Source: Deinandra increscens subsp. villosa (Eukaryota > Streptophyta > Magnoliopsida > Asterales > Asteraceae). Taken from it: a stretch of 64,000 nt of DNA. Below, piece after piece: positions 35,489 to 45,839 of this stretch. How positions within the stretch are numbered: the stretch's first letter is position 1; the number at the start of each line of letters is the position of its first letter. A program made the position numbers and the translations under genes. The DNA is taken from NCBI GenBank assembly GCA_039602395.1, contig JBCNJP010000025.1, positions 97,939,265-98,003,264 of the forward strand. The letters are read 5' to 3'. Below the pieces are notes generated by a model that did not search any database, was not told where the DNA came from, and was given only the letters and a program-made list of their open reading frames with translations.

Positions 35489-36037
35489 CTTGCTGAACGG
35501 TTAAAGTAGCCAGTGTTCAGACACAGTTATATTCGTATACATACCCCATAATATGTATATTAGCCTGTTCCCGTTTTCCCACTATTAGTCCAGAAAATTT
35601 TTGTGCAAAATCGAGGCGTCGTCGAAGAACGTCGTAAATGCTATCGTCGAAGGTCGGCTTCCCATAAAGTCACCGTCGGCGTAGTCGTCGTAGTAGAAAT
35701 CAGGACGTAGCGTGTAGCATCGTTTCGTTGTCGCTTTCCCCAGAGTAGTGTGCGTATTCGCGTTTCGTATTTCGTATTCGTGTGAAAATTTCCTAAGGTC
35801 TTTCCGTTAGACTACTTAGACACGGTCTATATATATACTTATATATATATACATATACATATATCTGTACGTACTAAGCTTTTACTTACACAGCAGAGCG
35901 AGTATCCCAGGTTGGCACGTAAAATTTTTTTTTTTTTTTTTGTCTTTGGGAATTTGTTTGTTCGTTTTGTAACCAAGGTTTTCAAGTTGCAGTTTCCAAA
36001 TCGTTTTCAAAAATGATTCCAGTTCTCTGCAACCTAT
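35489..36037 (-). other. Gypsy 5' leader
   Basis: This is the untranslated leader between primer site and gag start. It holds TATATA-rich text (35830-35870), an A-rich run on the minus strand at 35927-35941, and CG-rich words near 35620-35760. No frame is supported. Confidence 0.6.
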
Positions 36038-36050
36038 GGCTCTGATACCA
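36038..36050 (-). other. Primer-binding site for initiator Met-tRNA
   Basis: On the minus strand TTGGTATCAGAGCC begins three bases after the 5' LTR ends in GGGGGTGTGACA. TGGTATCAGAGC is complementary to the 3' end of plant initiator Met-tRNA, the usual Gypsy primer. Confidence 0.88.
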
Positions 36051-36053
36051 ATC

Positions 36054-38584
36054 TGTCACACCCCCAAAATACCACTAACGGAGTTTATACCGTTAAGGGG
36101 CGCGACTAGACCAGGATCCACAACCATAGTTACAAATACTAAACGAATCAGGGTTAGTTCAAACACAAGTTATAAATCAAAGTCTTCAATTACATACGCA
36201 GCGGAAAAGTAATATTTGTCTCAGCACTAACCACGTGCTTTACATAAACTTTGTTTTAAATTCCCAAATAGTTCAATTAAAATAAAGGTCTTCACGTGCC
36301 ATGCCAACCCGCTCCGGATACTCCTTAGCGATCTGCAAAAGTTTAAACCACGCAAGTGTCAACCTAACGGTTGGTGAGTTCACAGTGGGCTTGTCATGCA
36401 TTGGCCCGGTCTCATAATCATAATTCATGTCAAGATATACTTACAAAATGTTTATTTGTGAAAAGCAATGCTCGTATTTAATTCTCAGTTTATAAATGGT
36501 TTGTCCGTGACCACGTCATCGGGTATGTACTAGTTCCGTAAAGTTAAAGGACTCAACCGATATCGCGGGTAGCTAATCCATTGTTCCATGCTCTAAGGAA
36601 GTTTGTACCAAAGCTGACTTATTTTGTGGGGGCCGAGCCATCCCGTACGGTGCGGACCAAGTCATCGCGGTTTCTGCCTCCCCCGTGTCCTCTCGGGACC
36701 ACGGTCAAATAGGCTGATATTGTTCCTCCGTGCACTCCCCGTGCCACGGGGCGGAGTTTGTCAAACTCCAGTAGATCTACCCAACATCCCCTCGCTTTCA
36801 CAAATTAATGGCACAATTAAGTTGAGGACTTTTAAGTTATAAGGCATCCTTAGAAAACATGTGATATCATATGGTTTAGACTTTAACCTACACTAGCCAT
36901 ATTAAAACAGTTTTCGTTTCAGAAATCGTTTATTCAGAGTTCACAAGTGCTTCCCATAAAACACTACAGTTCATCAAGTGGGTGCCAAGCATCCCGTATT
37001 CTCATATTTATCAGTGAGGTGCCTAGCACTCTCGAGTTTGTCAGCATTGTTTTTCGTTAAGTTATTCTGTGTGGCCCAACGGACTCACGGTAAGCGGGTT
37101 AGTGACACTCACCTTTGGTTGCACAGCTACTCTTCAAGTAAATCCAATATTGTTGTTTAACGAAGACCTAGAACACGTTTAGGTCTTAGGTATTAGTTTC
37201 GTGTCTAATCTTTACTTAACGTTACTATGGCCCATAACATAGCACGTTGCACTATGACTCGACATACCGACACACGGCACCAATGGTTGATCATAAGCAA
37301 GGGTTTGTATAAATCAGATATCAAGCATGTTTCATCATGGCATAATCATGTAAGTCATGGCATAACACTTAAGCAAATTTCACAAGTTTGGTTTTTAGGT
37401 CAGGTCTTAGTTTCGCTAGCATAGTTTCGCTAGGCAGTTTCGCTAGGTGCACGGGCAGCACTTTCGCTAGGCAATGCCCGGTAACACAGTTTCGCTAGAC
37501 TAGTTTCGCCCGAAACTGCTGACGCAGTTTCGCTAGCCTAGTTTCGCAGGGAAACTGGTTTGAACTTTCGTTCAGGTATTTCGCTCGATAGTTTCGCTCG
37601 AGCTGGTCTGGTCAGGTTCCCGGCGACACTATAGTTTCGCTGGTCAGTGTCGCTGGAAGGAGATGCAATTTCGCTACTTAGTTTCGCCCAGAGAACAACA
37701 GTTTCGCTGGTCGCGAAAAACATACGGATTTGCCTAAAAATCAACCTAACAGCTTCTGATCATACATGCAATTCATTATCTAGTATCCATAGGCATTTAC
37801 CAACATAAATCAAGCAACTTTAACACGTTTAACATGCATTTTGTCATCAAATCACCAAAAAGCACATTTTAACCTAAAAAGACCTATTCTAGCATAAATC
37901 ATCATCATGGTTTGTTTTTACACATAAAGTTTCTGACTTTAAGGTAGATCTAGCATCCTAAAGCAACATATTAAGAGATCAAGTGATTTCATGTAGATTT
38001 GAGCATGCTTTAAGAAGAAAACATATAGAAAGGCATAAAACATAGTTTTTGGGACTCACGATTTGATCTAGGATCCAAATGGGTGTTGTCTCAAAGCTGA
38101 GATGATGGTTCTTGATGGTTTCCTAGCTGACCAGAATCTCCAGGAGAAGTGTATGTGTGTGTTGGTTGTGAAATGAGGCAAATGAGGCTACTAGGGTTCA
38201 TTAAGTTTATTTATATCAGGGGCTAGTTTCGCTGGCAGTTTCGCTGACTGGCGAAACTGGCTCTGATCTCGGTCACACTGATCAGTCTAGCCTGCTACCG
38301 GGCGAATCTGTAATTTCGCTCGGTAGTTTCGCTGACTACCAAATTTAGGCAATTTTCACATAATCAAGTATTTACAATTAATCATGCTATTCACAATAAT
38401 AAGTCATGTATTTAAATCACATTGCACATAAAGACAATCAATGATGAACACATAACACATATGGACGGTTTGGTGATCAACCAAAGGTCGTGGACGTACT
38501 CGGCCTAGTTATGCATTAGCTACTTATAACGTAACTAACGGGTTTGTCTAACGGAAGTTAACCTTGAAATTCTCGGGTGTCACA
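36054..38584 (-). repeat. Gypsy 5' LTR, full length
   Basis: The 2531-bp LTR on the minus strand starts TGTGACACCCGAG and ends GGGGTGTGACA. The primer site next to its inner end fixes the border. The half shared with the 3' LTR (37150-38584) repeats the TTTCGC-rich array at 37408-37710. The inner 1.1 kb has no partner in this window. Confidence 0.85.
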
Positions 38585-40245
38585 GGTAAGGAGGTCAGGA
38601 AGAGTAAGTAGGCTACCAACAAGACTAGATGATTATGTGATGGATAAGAGAATCAACTTGGGAAGGCAGGAACAGCTTGAAATGGTGGAACTGTTGCTAA
38701 CTCAGGAAGAAGAGCCTATGAATTATAGTGAAGCTTGTAAACTACCTTGTTGGAGAAAAGCAATGGAAGAGGAATTAAGGACCATAGAGAAAAACAACAC
38801 ATGGGTCTTGTCAGAAATTCCACAGGATTGTAAACCTATTGGTTTAAAGTGGGTTTTCAAAATAAAGAAAGATGCAGCAGGGAAAATAACAAAATATAAG
38901 GCTAGATTAGTAGCCAAGGGGTATGTTCAGCAATATGGAGTTGATTATGAGGAAGCTTTTGCTCCAGTTGCAAGGATAGAGACTGTGAGACTCATACTAG
39001 CTCATGCTGCCAAGATGGAATGGAAAGTATATCACCTGGATGTGAAGGCTGCTTTTCTTCATGGAGAATTGAAAGAAAAGGTGTATGTACAACAACCTGA
39101 GGGTTATGTCAAGAAGGGAGAGGAGCAGAAGGCATATAGGTTGATTAAAGCTTTGTATGGGTTAAAACAGGCTCCAAGAGCTTGGAATACAAGATTGGAT
39201 GAAGTGCTTAAAGAGATAGGCTTTAAGAGGTGTCAACATGAATCAGCTGTGTACACAAAGGTTAAAGGAATGTCATTTTTAATAATTGGTGTATATGTTG
39301 ATGATTTGATTGTGACAGGTAGTGATCAAGCAGAAGTGGATGAGTTCAAAAGACAGATGAAGCTAAGGTTTGATATGACAGATTTAGGTTTATTATGTTA
39401 TTATCTTGGTCTTGAAGTTTTGCAGAAAAATGAAGGCATATATGTGAAGCAGTCAGCATATGCTCAAAAGATTGTGAAGCTGGCAGGCTTGGAGGGCTGC
39501 AATGAAACAAAGGTGCCTATGGAGCCAGGACTGAGGTTGTTCAAGAATGAAGGTGGAGATGAAGTTGATGCTACACACTATAGAAGGCTGGTAGGATCTT
39601 TGAGATATCTCACACAATCAAGGCCAGACATTAGCTATGCAGTTGGCATAGTTTGTAGGTTCATGCAAACTCCTAGAGAAGCTCATTTGAAGGCAGTAAA
39701 GCATCTCATAAGATATGTGAAAGGTACAATTGGATATGGGATATTTTACAAGAAAGGAGAGGCAAGAGGTTTGGAAGGTTATAGTGACAGTAACCACATG
39801 ATGAATAATGATGATGGTAGAAGCACTGCAGGCAATGTTTTCTACTATAATGGGTCAATTGTTTCATGGTACTCACAAAAGCAGAGAACTGTGGCTTTGT
39901 CTTCTTGTGAAGCAGAGTTTATGGCTGCTACAAGTGCAGCTTGCTAGGCTGTTTGGTTGACAAGGTTAGTTAAGGAAATAACAGGTCAGGATTTAGGAAG
40001 GGTTGTGATTAAAGTAGACAACAAATCTGCCATAGAACTCATGAAGAATCCTGTGTTCCATGGCAAGTCAAAGCATATCCATTTGAGGTTTCACTACATT
40101 AGGGAGTGTATTGAAAGAGGGCAAATTAAAGTGGAATATGTGGGTAGCAACCCAACAGAAAGCTGATATACTTACTAAGGCACTGCCTAGAGTCAGGTTT
40201 GCAGAAATGAGACTGCAACTTGGAGTTGCATATTTTCAAGATTAA
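38585..40245 (+). pseudogene. Ty1/Copia polyprotein, RT-RNase H part
   Basis: Only the C-terminal half of a Copia polyprotein is present. The conserved RT entry (EACKLPCWRKAMEEE) is followed by WVFKIK, LDVKAAFLHGEL, KALYGLKQAPRAW and YVDDLIVTGS, then RNase H to VALSSCEAEFMAA. The gag, protease and integrase parts are absent because the Gypsy 5' LTR begins exactly at 38584. A TAG (39945-39947) stands where family members usually have Gln before the AVWLTRL-like block. A further one-base frameshift near 40140 separates off QKADILTKALPRVRF. Both breaks disable the protein. Coding homology ends at TAA 40243-40245. Confidence 0.92.
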
Positions 40246-40390
40246 TCAAATGGGTCAATTTTGATTTGAGTGATGGCAAGATTGCACACTAGCAAGTGTA
40301 AACCCATTGGGTCACTGGCTTGTGGTGTTAATGTGATCTTGTACAAAGCTTAATTCCTAAAATTGATCCTTGAACAAGAAATATTAAAAT

Positions 40391-40730
40391 TAGGGGGGAG
40401 AATGTTAAGGGATTGAGTTAATTCCTTGTTAACTTTGGTTAAGGAAAGTTAAAAGCTGGAAGTGTAATTTTAATATTACTGCAGGGGTTGAAAATGAATG
40501 TTTTCATTAAAGGAAAATAGCCGTTAGAAAATATTGGGCAGAATGTGTAAAGTGTGTGAAAGTTGAAGGCTTAAAAGTGTAAAATAGTTGTTAATCGGTT
40601 GTTAGGAGCTGATTAGTATAAGTTTAGAGTTTTAGGTATTTTGGTAGCGATTAACTTTGATTTCTTGTTTGTAATTCAATTCCGTTTCAATAAAATTTCT
40701 CCTCCAACTTGTTCATTCGGTGTTCATGCG
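40391..40730 (+). repeat. Copia polypurine tract and 3' LTR
   Basis: TAGGGGGGAGAA (40391-40402) is a typical polypurine tract. The LTR begins next to it with TGTTAAGGGATTG at 40403. An AATAAA-type signal lies at 40688. The LTR end is unclear: no CTTAACA-type terminus is visible before Pescadillo homology starts near 40751. The value 40730 is approximate. Confidence 0.65.
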
Positions 40731-40750
40731 ATCTTGGTTACCAATTTGAG

Positions 40751-41765
40751 CAATGTCTAAGAAGAACAAGGATCTTACTGAACGGTTGTTGACATGAAAG
40801 CCTACTTACACACTTGATATGCTTATCCGAGAAAGGTTGGTTAAATCACAACATTTTTACTTGATATTATGAAGTTTTTTTTTCTTATTATTATTTTATG
40901 ATTTGTATTTTTTATTTGGCTTTAGATATCAAAAATTCATTGATGCATTAAGAGATTTGGATGACTGTCTCACAATGGTCCACTTATTTGCTGTGTTACC
41001 TGCTATAGAAAGGGAAACACTTCAAGCAGAACGGATCCATAATTGTCGAGGGTATGTGTTGTCACTAATCTAGAGTTGCTTTAACTTTTATTAGTTTCTT
41101 GTATTTTTATTATATAACTATATTAATGTAATGGTATATATGTTTGATAAGGTTGATTCTTGAGTGGCAGGCATATATCTCTCGCACACATAAATTGCAA
41201 AATGCATATATTACCAGGTAAAATGATAAAGCATTCATAAACATTACATTTGTTTTTGTGTGTAACTTTACCTGATGTGAGTTTATCATGTGTCTCGGAA
41301 ACTGTATCCTCTTTAGGCTGAGGTTGATGGCCAAAAAGTCACATGATTGACTCCTCATGCACTACAATAAGTAATGCCTCAAGATGTAGATTATAAGATC
41401 ATGCTTAGTTTTTTGGAATTCTATGAGGTTTGTGATCGATAATAAGAGTTCCATACTTTTTTTTTGTTCATTTTCAAGTAGTACTTACATTAACATTAAT
41501 TCAATATGCAGACTCTCCTTGGTTTTGTCAATTTAAGACTTTATCATTCAATTAATTTGAAATATCCACCAATTCTTGATCCTCAATTGAAAGCTTTAGC
41601 AGCAGGTATGAACTTGAGCATACCATCACTTCAATTAAGTTGCTACTGCAATTGTCTTATAATCTATTAAAACTCTTAAAAAGTTGTGCAGATTTGTATG
41701 CATTGACAAGATATCTTGATGCTAAAAGCCAAACTGTAGCAAATACCGTAGTTGACTCTGACCCA
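40751..41765 (+). pseudogene. PES: Pescadillo (PES1) gene fragment with introns, broken
   Basis: Pescadillo is a nucleolar protein of the PeBoW complex needed for 60S ribosome assembly. Here only the middle of the gene remains. Exon-like blocks are 40751-40835 (SKKNKDLTERLLT), 40926-41051 (FIDALRDLDDCLTMVHLF), 41152-41217 (LILEWQAYISRTHKL), 41317-41426 (AEVDGQKVT, MPQDVDYKIMLSFLEFYE), 41512-41605 (TLLGFVNFRLYHSINLKYPP) and 41692-41765 (DLYALTRYLDAKSQT). GT-AG introns between them are kept, so this is a genomic copy and not a retrocopy. There are stops in the first block (TGA after LLT) and two in the fourth. The N-terminus and BRCT half are missing. It begins right after the Copia LTR. Confidence 0.88.
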
Positions 41766-42562
41766 TTTTTTGTCGCCCCTATATGCTTATGATACTGTTT
41801 ATGTGGTCTTTACATGCTATGAAGAAGGGTGACACACCATTTTTGTTGGTCAATACTTGTTCACATGAAGTGAAACAACCTATGTTTGGCTAGAGGTATG
41901 GGAAGAAGAAGATTTTATATTAAGTGCAAAAGGCTTGTTAACTATTTTTTTTTTGAATTTCTTGATAATGTGAGGTTCTGGAGCATGCTTTTAAATCTCC
42001 AAGAAACTAGCTTCCCTTTTGAAGCACTCGGAGCTTCAACGTCACATTCGTCGTCTACCTCATGTGACACTAAGAAATTCAAAGTCGGTCCTTCTTGAGC
42101 GCTTATAGGTTTGAAAATTTTTCTCCCGTTTGCTTATATTCAATATTTCACATGCTTTGTAGATGAACATACAGATTACTGTTATTAATGTTTGTTACCA
42201 ATGTTATGTTGCTTGTTTTACTGCCCAAATCAACATTCTTTTCACCCCTTCAAGAATTAATTTTTTCTTGAAACGTCTTCTTTTAGGCACAAGATGTGTA
42301 CTATAGTAGGAAGTCTTTGATAGTTGATGACATGTTTGATAGTGTAAAGCTGTAGAGGTACATCTCATTTTTTATTTAAGGCAGCATTTGCACAACAATT
42401 TGTACTAAACTCGCCGGAAACTATTGGGACCGTATATGAGCCAAGGGGAGGTTAACTTCAGTGCTGCTGCTTTGTTTTGTGCATATATAATTAAATTTAT
42501 GTTGTTTTTTTCATATATCATAATGTTTAATAATACTTTCAAATACAAAACACGGTTACAAC
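41766..42562. other. Unassigned exon-like fragments
   Basis: Several short stretches look coding but match nothing I know. One reads LYDTVYVVFTCYEEG-like near 41790-41835. Another, after TTTAAGGCAG at 42378, reads FAQQFVLNSPETIGTVY. Splice-like borders surround the second. They may be pieces of other genes captured together with the Pescadillo fragment. Confidence 0.35.
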
Positions 42563-43262
42563 TCAACATGAAGTACAAGGGAGGCGGGCAACAAGCTGCG
42601 CCGCCAGCCCTTTCTGAATAGCAAAGCCTAACCGAGTGAAAGCCACATTCAAACCACTATGAATCGCCACGTTCCCATGCATAACCTTCTGGACCCTGCT
42701 CAAAGTTTCCACAGCTTCCGGGGCAAGGTAACCGAAGGTATCAAACGCGAAAGGCACAAACACATGTTGATTCGCCAGACACGCCTCCTCATGTTTGCGC
42801 ACCTTCCCTGCAGCAGCATTCGTGGCAGCCTGGCCAGCCCGAAAACCAGAGCCCTTGAACCCCACGAGAGGGGAAACCCCCGTAAGGTCGACACATGCGT
42901 GCTTCCCATGTTGCCACCCAAAGACAAGGACATCTGCCGGCCGAAGGGAGGAACGCCCGTCCGCTGGGTCCGACAAGAAATTAACCGGGGCTTCCTTCTT
43001 TGCAGATATCCCGTCCCTTCTGAAAATGTCGAATAAGACGTCCCGGACCAGGTCATGTCGGTATTTGAAACCGGGTAGCTCTTTGCAATGCACCGCATGT
43101 TCCCCATAAGCGTCCAAGCATGCCTTGCTGCACACTGGGCACCTCTCATCATTCGGATACAGGGGGATCATAAGCCGATATTTAAGAATTGCCCGATACT
43201 CGACTGGCGACATGTGCTGCCCCAGCCCATCAATGGGGAGGGCCAGGAGAAAATCTTGAGCA
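42563..43262 (-). pseudogene. RT-associated C-terminal fragment: zinc finger plus endonuclease-like domain
   Basis: The open frame from ATG 43213 gives 216 residues. In-frame homology-like sequence (HAQDFLLALPIDGLGQHM) extends upstream to at least 43262, so the ATG is probably internal. It reads, in order, a CPVCSKACLDAYGEHAVHC zinc-binding motif (residues about 21-39), a RHDLVRDVLFDIFRR helix, then RPADVLVFGW and ACVDLTGVSP (about 90-115). The last pair resembles the PD-(D/E)xK core of R2-type LINE endonucleases. The conserved tail is FAIQKGLAAQLVARLP. From memory, such C-termini follow RT domains in plant repeat proteins. No RT domain is adjacent here, so this is a fragment. A relic of the tail lies at 26768-26842. 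Confidence 0.72.
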
Positions 43263-44214
43263 TGTGGTTGGCGAAGGCATTCCCATACCGCCTTTTCATT
43301 TCATAACATTTTTATTAAAATTTCATTTCATTTCATAACATGTGCAATTTAATTAGGCTTCACGTCCTCAACATACATTTCATAACAAGTGCAATTTAAT
43401 TAGGCTCCATATGTCAACAATTTGAACCAAACTACATGTTGTCAAACATACAGTTTGACTATATAAAAGTAAACAAACAAATTTAACCAAAATAATTCTT
43501 GTTATTTTAAATAATGTTTATAAATCAACAACACTCAAACTTTAAAGCCTCATGTCCATCATAACTCGACATCTAGCACTGGCTTCGATTGGTAAAAACC
43601 GGTTAGGGACGAAAACAAAACCATAGATTGTTTTGATTGTGTGTTTATGTTGATTTCATAAATTATTATCAAATTTGATATTTAAAAAGGTGTCTGGCTA
43701 TATTCACAAACACTTTTGCTAATATAAACAACTTCAAAACGGGCCATTTTCACCCAAATGGTTGTTTGGATCTTTTTTTTAGTATCACAAAACCACACCC
43801 CCCCCCCCCTAATTTTAAGGGGTCGTTTTGTCCCAAACGACCTTATTATTATTATTTTTTATAAAAAAGACCCGAACTTCCCGTTTGAAAGTTCAAAACG
43901 ACCCGTTTGGAATCTATTTTTTTTTATGAAAAGTGTTTGTGAATATATAAGCACCCTTAAAAAAGATCCATCGAAATCCAATTGTTCGTTAACAAATCAA
44001 CTTAACATTATTCGTGTGTTTGATTATTTAATTGGGATTTTCATGGCTTATTTCATAGATAGATAAACCGATACTCTAAGTAAGAATACTAACAGATGTA
44101 CGATACAATATATCACGTCAGGATTGATACACTAAAAAATGAAGTAGCGTGTAAGGTGATTGTCGTTGTTGTCAAACCCGCAAACAGAAGATAAATAACG
44201 CGCTATAAACTGTC
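43263..44214. other. AT-rich spacer, no gene seen
   Basis: The left part has TTTCATTTCATAACAT repeats (43295-43400). The rest holds short open frames with no recognised domain, a C-run at 43798-43809 and T-rich stretches. Confidence 0.55.
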
Positions 44215-44241
44215 ATCCGCCGCAACGCGCGGGTACCCCAC
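44215..44241 (+). repeat. Helitron-like 3' end
   Basis: CATCCGCCGCAACGCGCGGG is a GC-rich hairpin-type sequence followed by TACCCCACTAAT. A hairpin about ten bases before CTRR and a T at the insertion site is the Helitron 3' signature. The end would be at CTAA. No matching 5' end was found, but the gene fragments at 40.75-43.2 kb lie on the correct side. Confidence 0.5.
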
Positions 44242-44265
44242 TAATATATATATGTATATGTATAT

Positions 44266-44300
44266 ATACTAGTTTTTATACCCTGTGCATTGCACGGCTG
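44266..44300 (-). repeat. Helitron-like 3' end, reverse orientation
   Basis: On the minus strand GCCGTGCAATGCACAGGG forms a hairpin and is followed by TATAAAAACTAGT, ending in CTAG before T. This is a clear Helitron-type terminus pointing left. Confidence 0.6.
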
Positions 44301-44589
44301 AGATTTAAAAAAAAATATATGTATCGAACGACTTGGGTTTTAAACAATTAATAACGGTAATAGACTACAGAAAATGTAATTGAATTATGAAACTTGTATA
44401 AAAAAAACTATTAAAGTAAAAAAGAATAACGTCTTACATTTATAAATTAAATTGTAAATCAAATCAATAAAAAATGTATAAAAATCACCTATTATATTTT
44501 TATTCAGAGAATCTATTATATATATATACATTAACAAATGGTGGTCATAGACTCATAAAACACTATTCCTATCTTCACTAATAGGAACA

Positions 44590-44816
44590 TGACACGTGTC
44601 ATGTTCCACCACTAATAACATGACACGTGTCATGTTCAATCAATAATAGATTGGTGCTAGGCAATTAATTTTATGACACGTGACCACATGTTAGGCCATA
44701 TGGTGACACGTGTTAGGCCACGTGTCATATGTATGCCAATGCTTTTGTAACACATGGTCACGTGTTAGGCCACGTGGTCACGTGTTAGGCCACGTGGTCA
44801 CGTGTTAGGCCACGTG
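44590..44816. repeat. G-box array with 20-bp tandem units
   Basis: Eleven perfect CACGTG palindromes lie in 227 bp. The right part is a perfect tandem array of the 20-bp unit CGTGTTAGGCCACGTGGTCA (44761-44816, about 2.8 copies). Two GACACGTGTC palindromes lie on the left. CACGTG is the binding core of plant bZIP/bHLH factors. No gene is adjacent. Confidence 0.9.
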
Positions 44817-44817
44817 T

Positions 44818-45033
44818 TATGTACATGTGGTATTTTTAAGACTTAAGCGCAGGTGATCAACTTTTAGACCACTTTTAGAGTTTTTGACTTTGGTCACAAC
44901 GTTCTGAAAAATGGGTGTTAGGCCACCATGTCATGTACATGTGGTATTTTTTTCAACCTTAAGCGCAGGTGGTCAACTTTTAAATCACTTTTAGAGTTTT
45001 CGACTTTGGCCACGACGTTTCGGAAAATGGTGG
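44818..45033. repeat. Tandem duplication of about 105 bp
   Basis: Two copies (about 44818-44930 and 44931-45033) share ATGTACATGTGGTATTTTT, CTTAAGCGCAGGTG, TCAACTTTTA and CACTTTTAGAGTTTT with several differences. Confidence 0.75.
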
Positions 45034-45060
45034 CCCGCCGCGAAGCGCGGGCGGGTCACC
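45031..45060 (+). repeat. Helitron-like 3' hairpin
   Basis: GGCCCGCCGCGAAGCGCGGGC is a near-palindromic hairpin followed by GGGTCACCATCTTGT, where CTTG replaces the usual CTAG. It is likely a mutated Helitron end. Confidence 0.45.
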
Positions 45061-45204
45061 ATCTTGTTATTAATTAAAAAATATTTCGGTAAATAAGTAA
45101 TGGTTATATATATAATTCATATATTTTTAATATATAAAAGTTCATCCAATAATGTTAAGATTCTATCAAGTTATATATTGATCATGTATAATATTATTTA
45201 ACCA

Positions 45205-45240
45205 AGTTTTTGAGACCCGTGTGTTACACAGACTCAGGTT
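45205..45240 (-). repeat. Helitron-like 3' end, reverse and worn
   Basis: On the minus strand CTGTGTAACACACGGGTCTC runs into AAAAACTTGGTT. It follows the same plan as 44266-44300, with mutations in the hairpin and terminus. Confidence 0.4.
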
Positions 45241-45264
45241 TATAAGAATTATAGGCATAACTAA

Positions 45265-45770
45265 TTTTTGATTTAAACTGTAATTTGATAATTAAATAAT
45301 TGGTTATTAAATAATTTAGGAGGCAATAAATAAGAAGTTAGATATCTATGTATTTTGTCATGAAAATATAAAAACTAAAAATTAGAGGGGATGATTTGGG
45401 AGGGAAAACAATTGTAAGATTGAGTGTGAGAATGCCAATTTTTTATTTAAACTGTAATTTAGTAATTAAATAATTGGTTATTAAATAATTTAGGAGGCAA
45501 TAAATAAAAAGTCGGGTATCTATGTATCCAAAACTTTTCTTTTAATCTTTTTTATTAAATAATTAACTAATTAATTATGATGATGATTATTCCTACATAA
45601 ATATCTTTTATTTATTGCTATGAAAATACAAATAATTGATTAGTTAGGACGGTGATTATCCCTACAGTAAATATTTTTTATTTATTGTCATGAAAATACA
45701 AAAACTAGAAATTAGAGGGGATGATTTGGGAGGGAAAACAATTGTGAGATTGAGTGTGAAAATGCCATGT
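45265..45770. repeat. Interleaved direct repeats
   Basis: AATTGGTTATTAAATAATTT followed by AGGAGGCAATAAATAA occurs at about 45298 and 45471. GAAATTAGAGGGGATGATTT-like text, continuing GGGAGGGAAAACAATTGT, occurs at about 45380 and 45708. The order suggests an old local duplication of a roughly 170-330 bp segment. Confidence 0.7.
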
Positions 45771-45811
45771 ATTAAAAATCTTTTCTTTTATATAATAGTA
45801 TGATATGATAT

Positions 45812-45839
45812 GATATATATATATATATATATATATATC
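45812..45839. repeat. AT dinucleotide microsatellite
   Basis: A run of about 13-14 AT units follows several TATGA repeats. Confidence 0.9.

Larger units (their letters stand above)
29161..38584 (-). mobile_element. Ty3/Gypsy chromovirus, Tekay/Del type
   Basis: The element reads on the minus strand: 5' LTR (36054-38584), Met-tRNA primer site (36038-36050), gag-pol (35488-30734), polypurine tract, then a 3' LTR (30597-29161) missing its last 1.1 kb. The long LTRs, single gag-pol frame and C-terminal chromodomain fit the Tekay/Del chromovirus clade. The shared LTR parts differ at only about eight or nine positions by eye over 1.4 kb, so insertion was recent. The right side abuts a truncated Copia and the left side a truncated Harbinger copy. 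No target duplication can be recognised. Confidence 0.9.

Noticed and set aside
29156..38590. Target duplication for the Gypsy element
   Set aside because: Left flank CTAA and right flank GGTAA do not match, because the 3' LTR is truncated and the true left flank is lost.
42659..43152. Frames of 104-150 codons on both strands overlapping the RT-associated fragment
   Set aside because: They are other-frame shadows; only the minus frame from 43213 carries the Cys/His motif and conserved tail.
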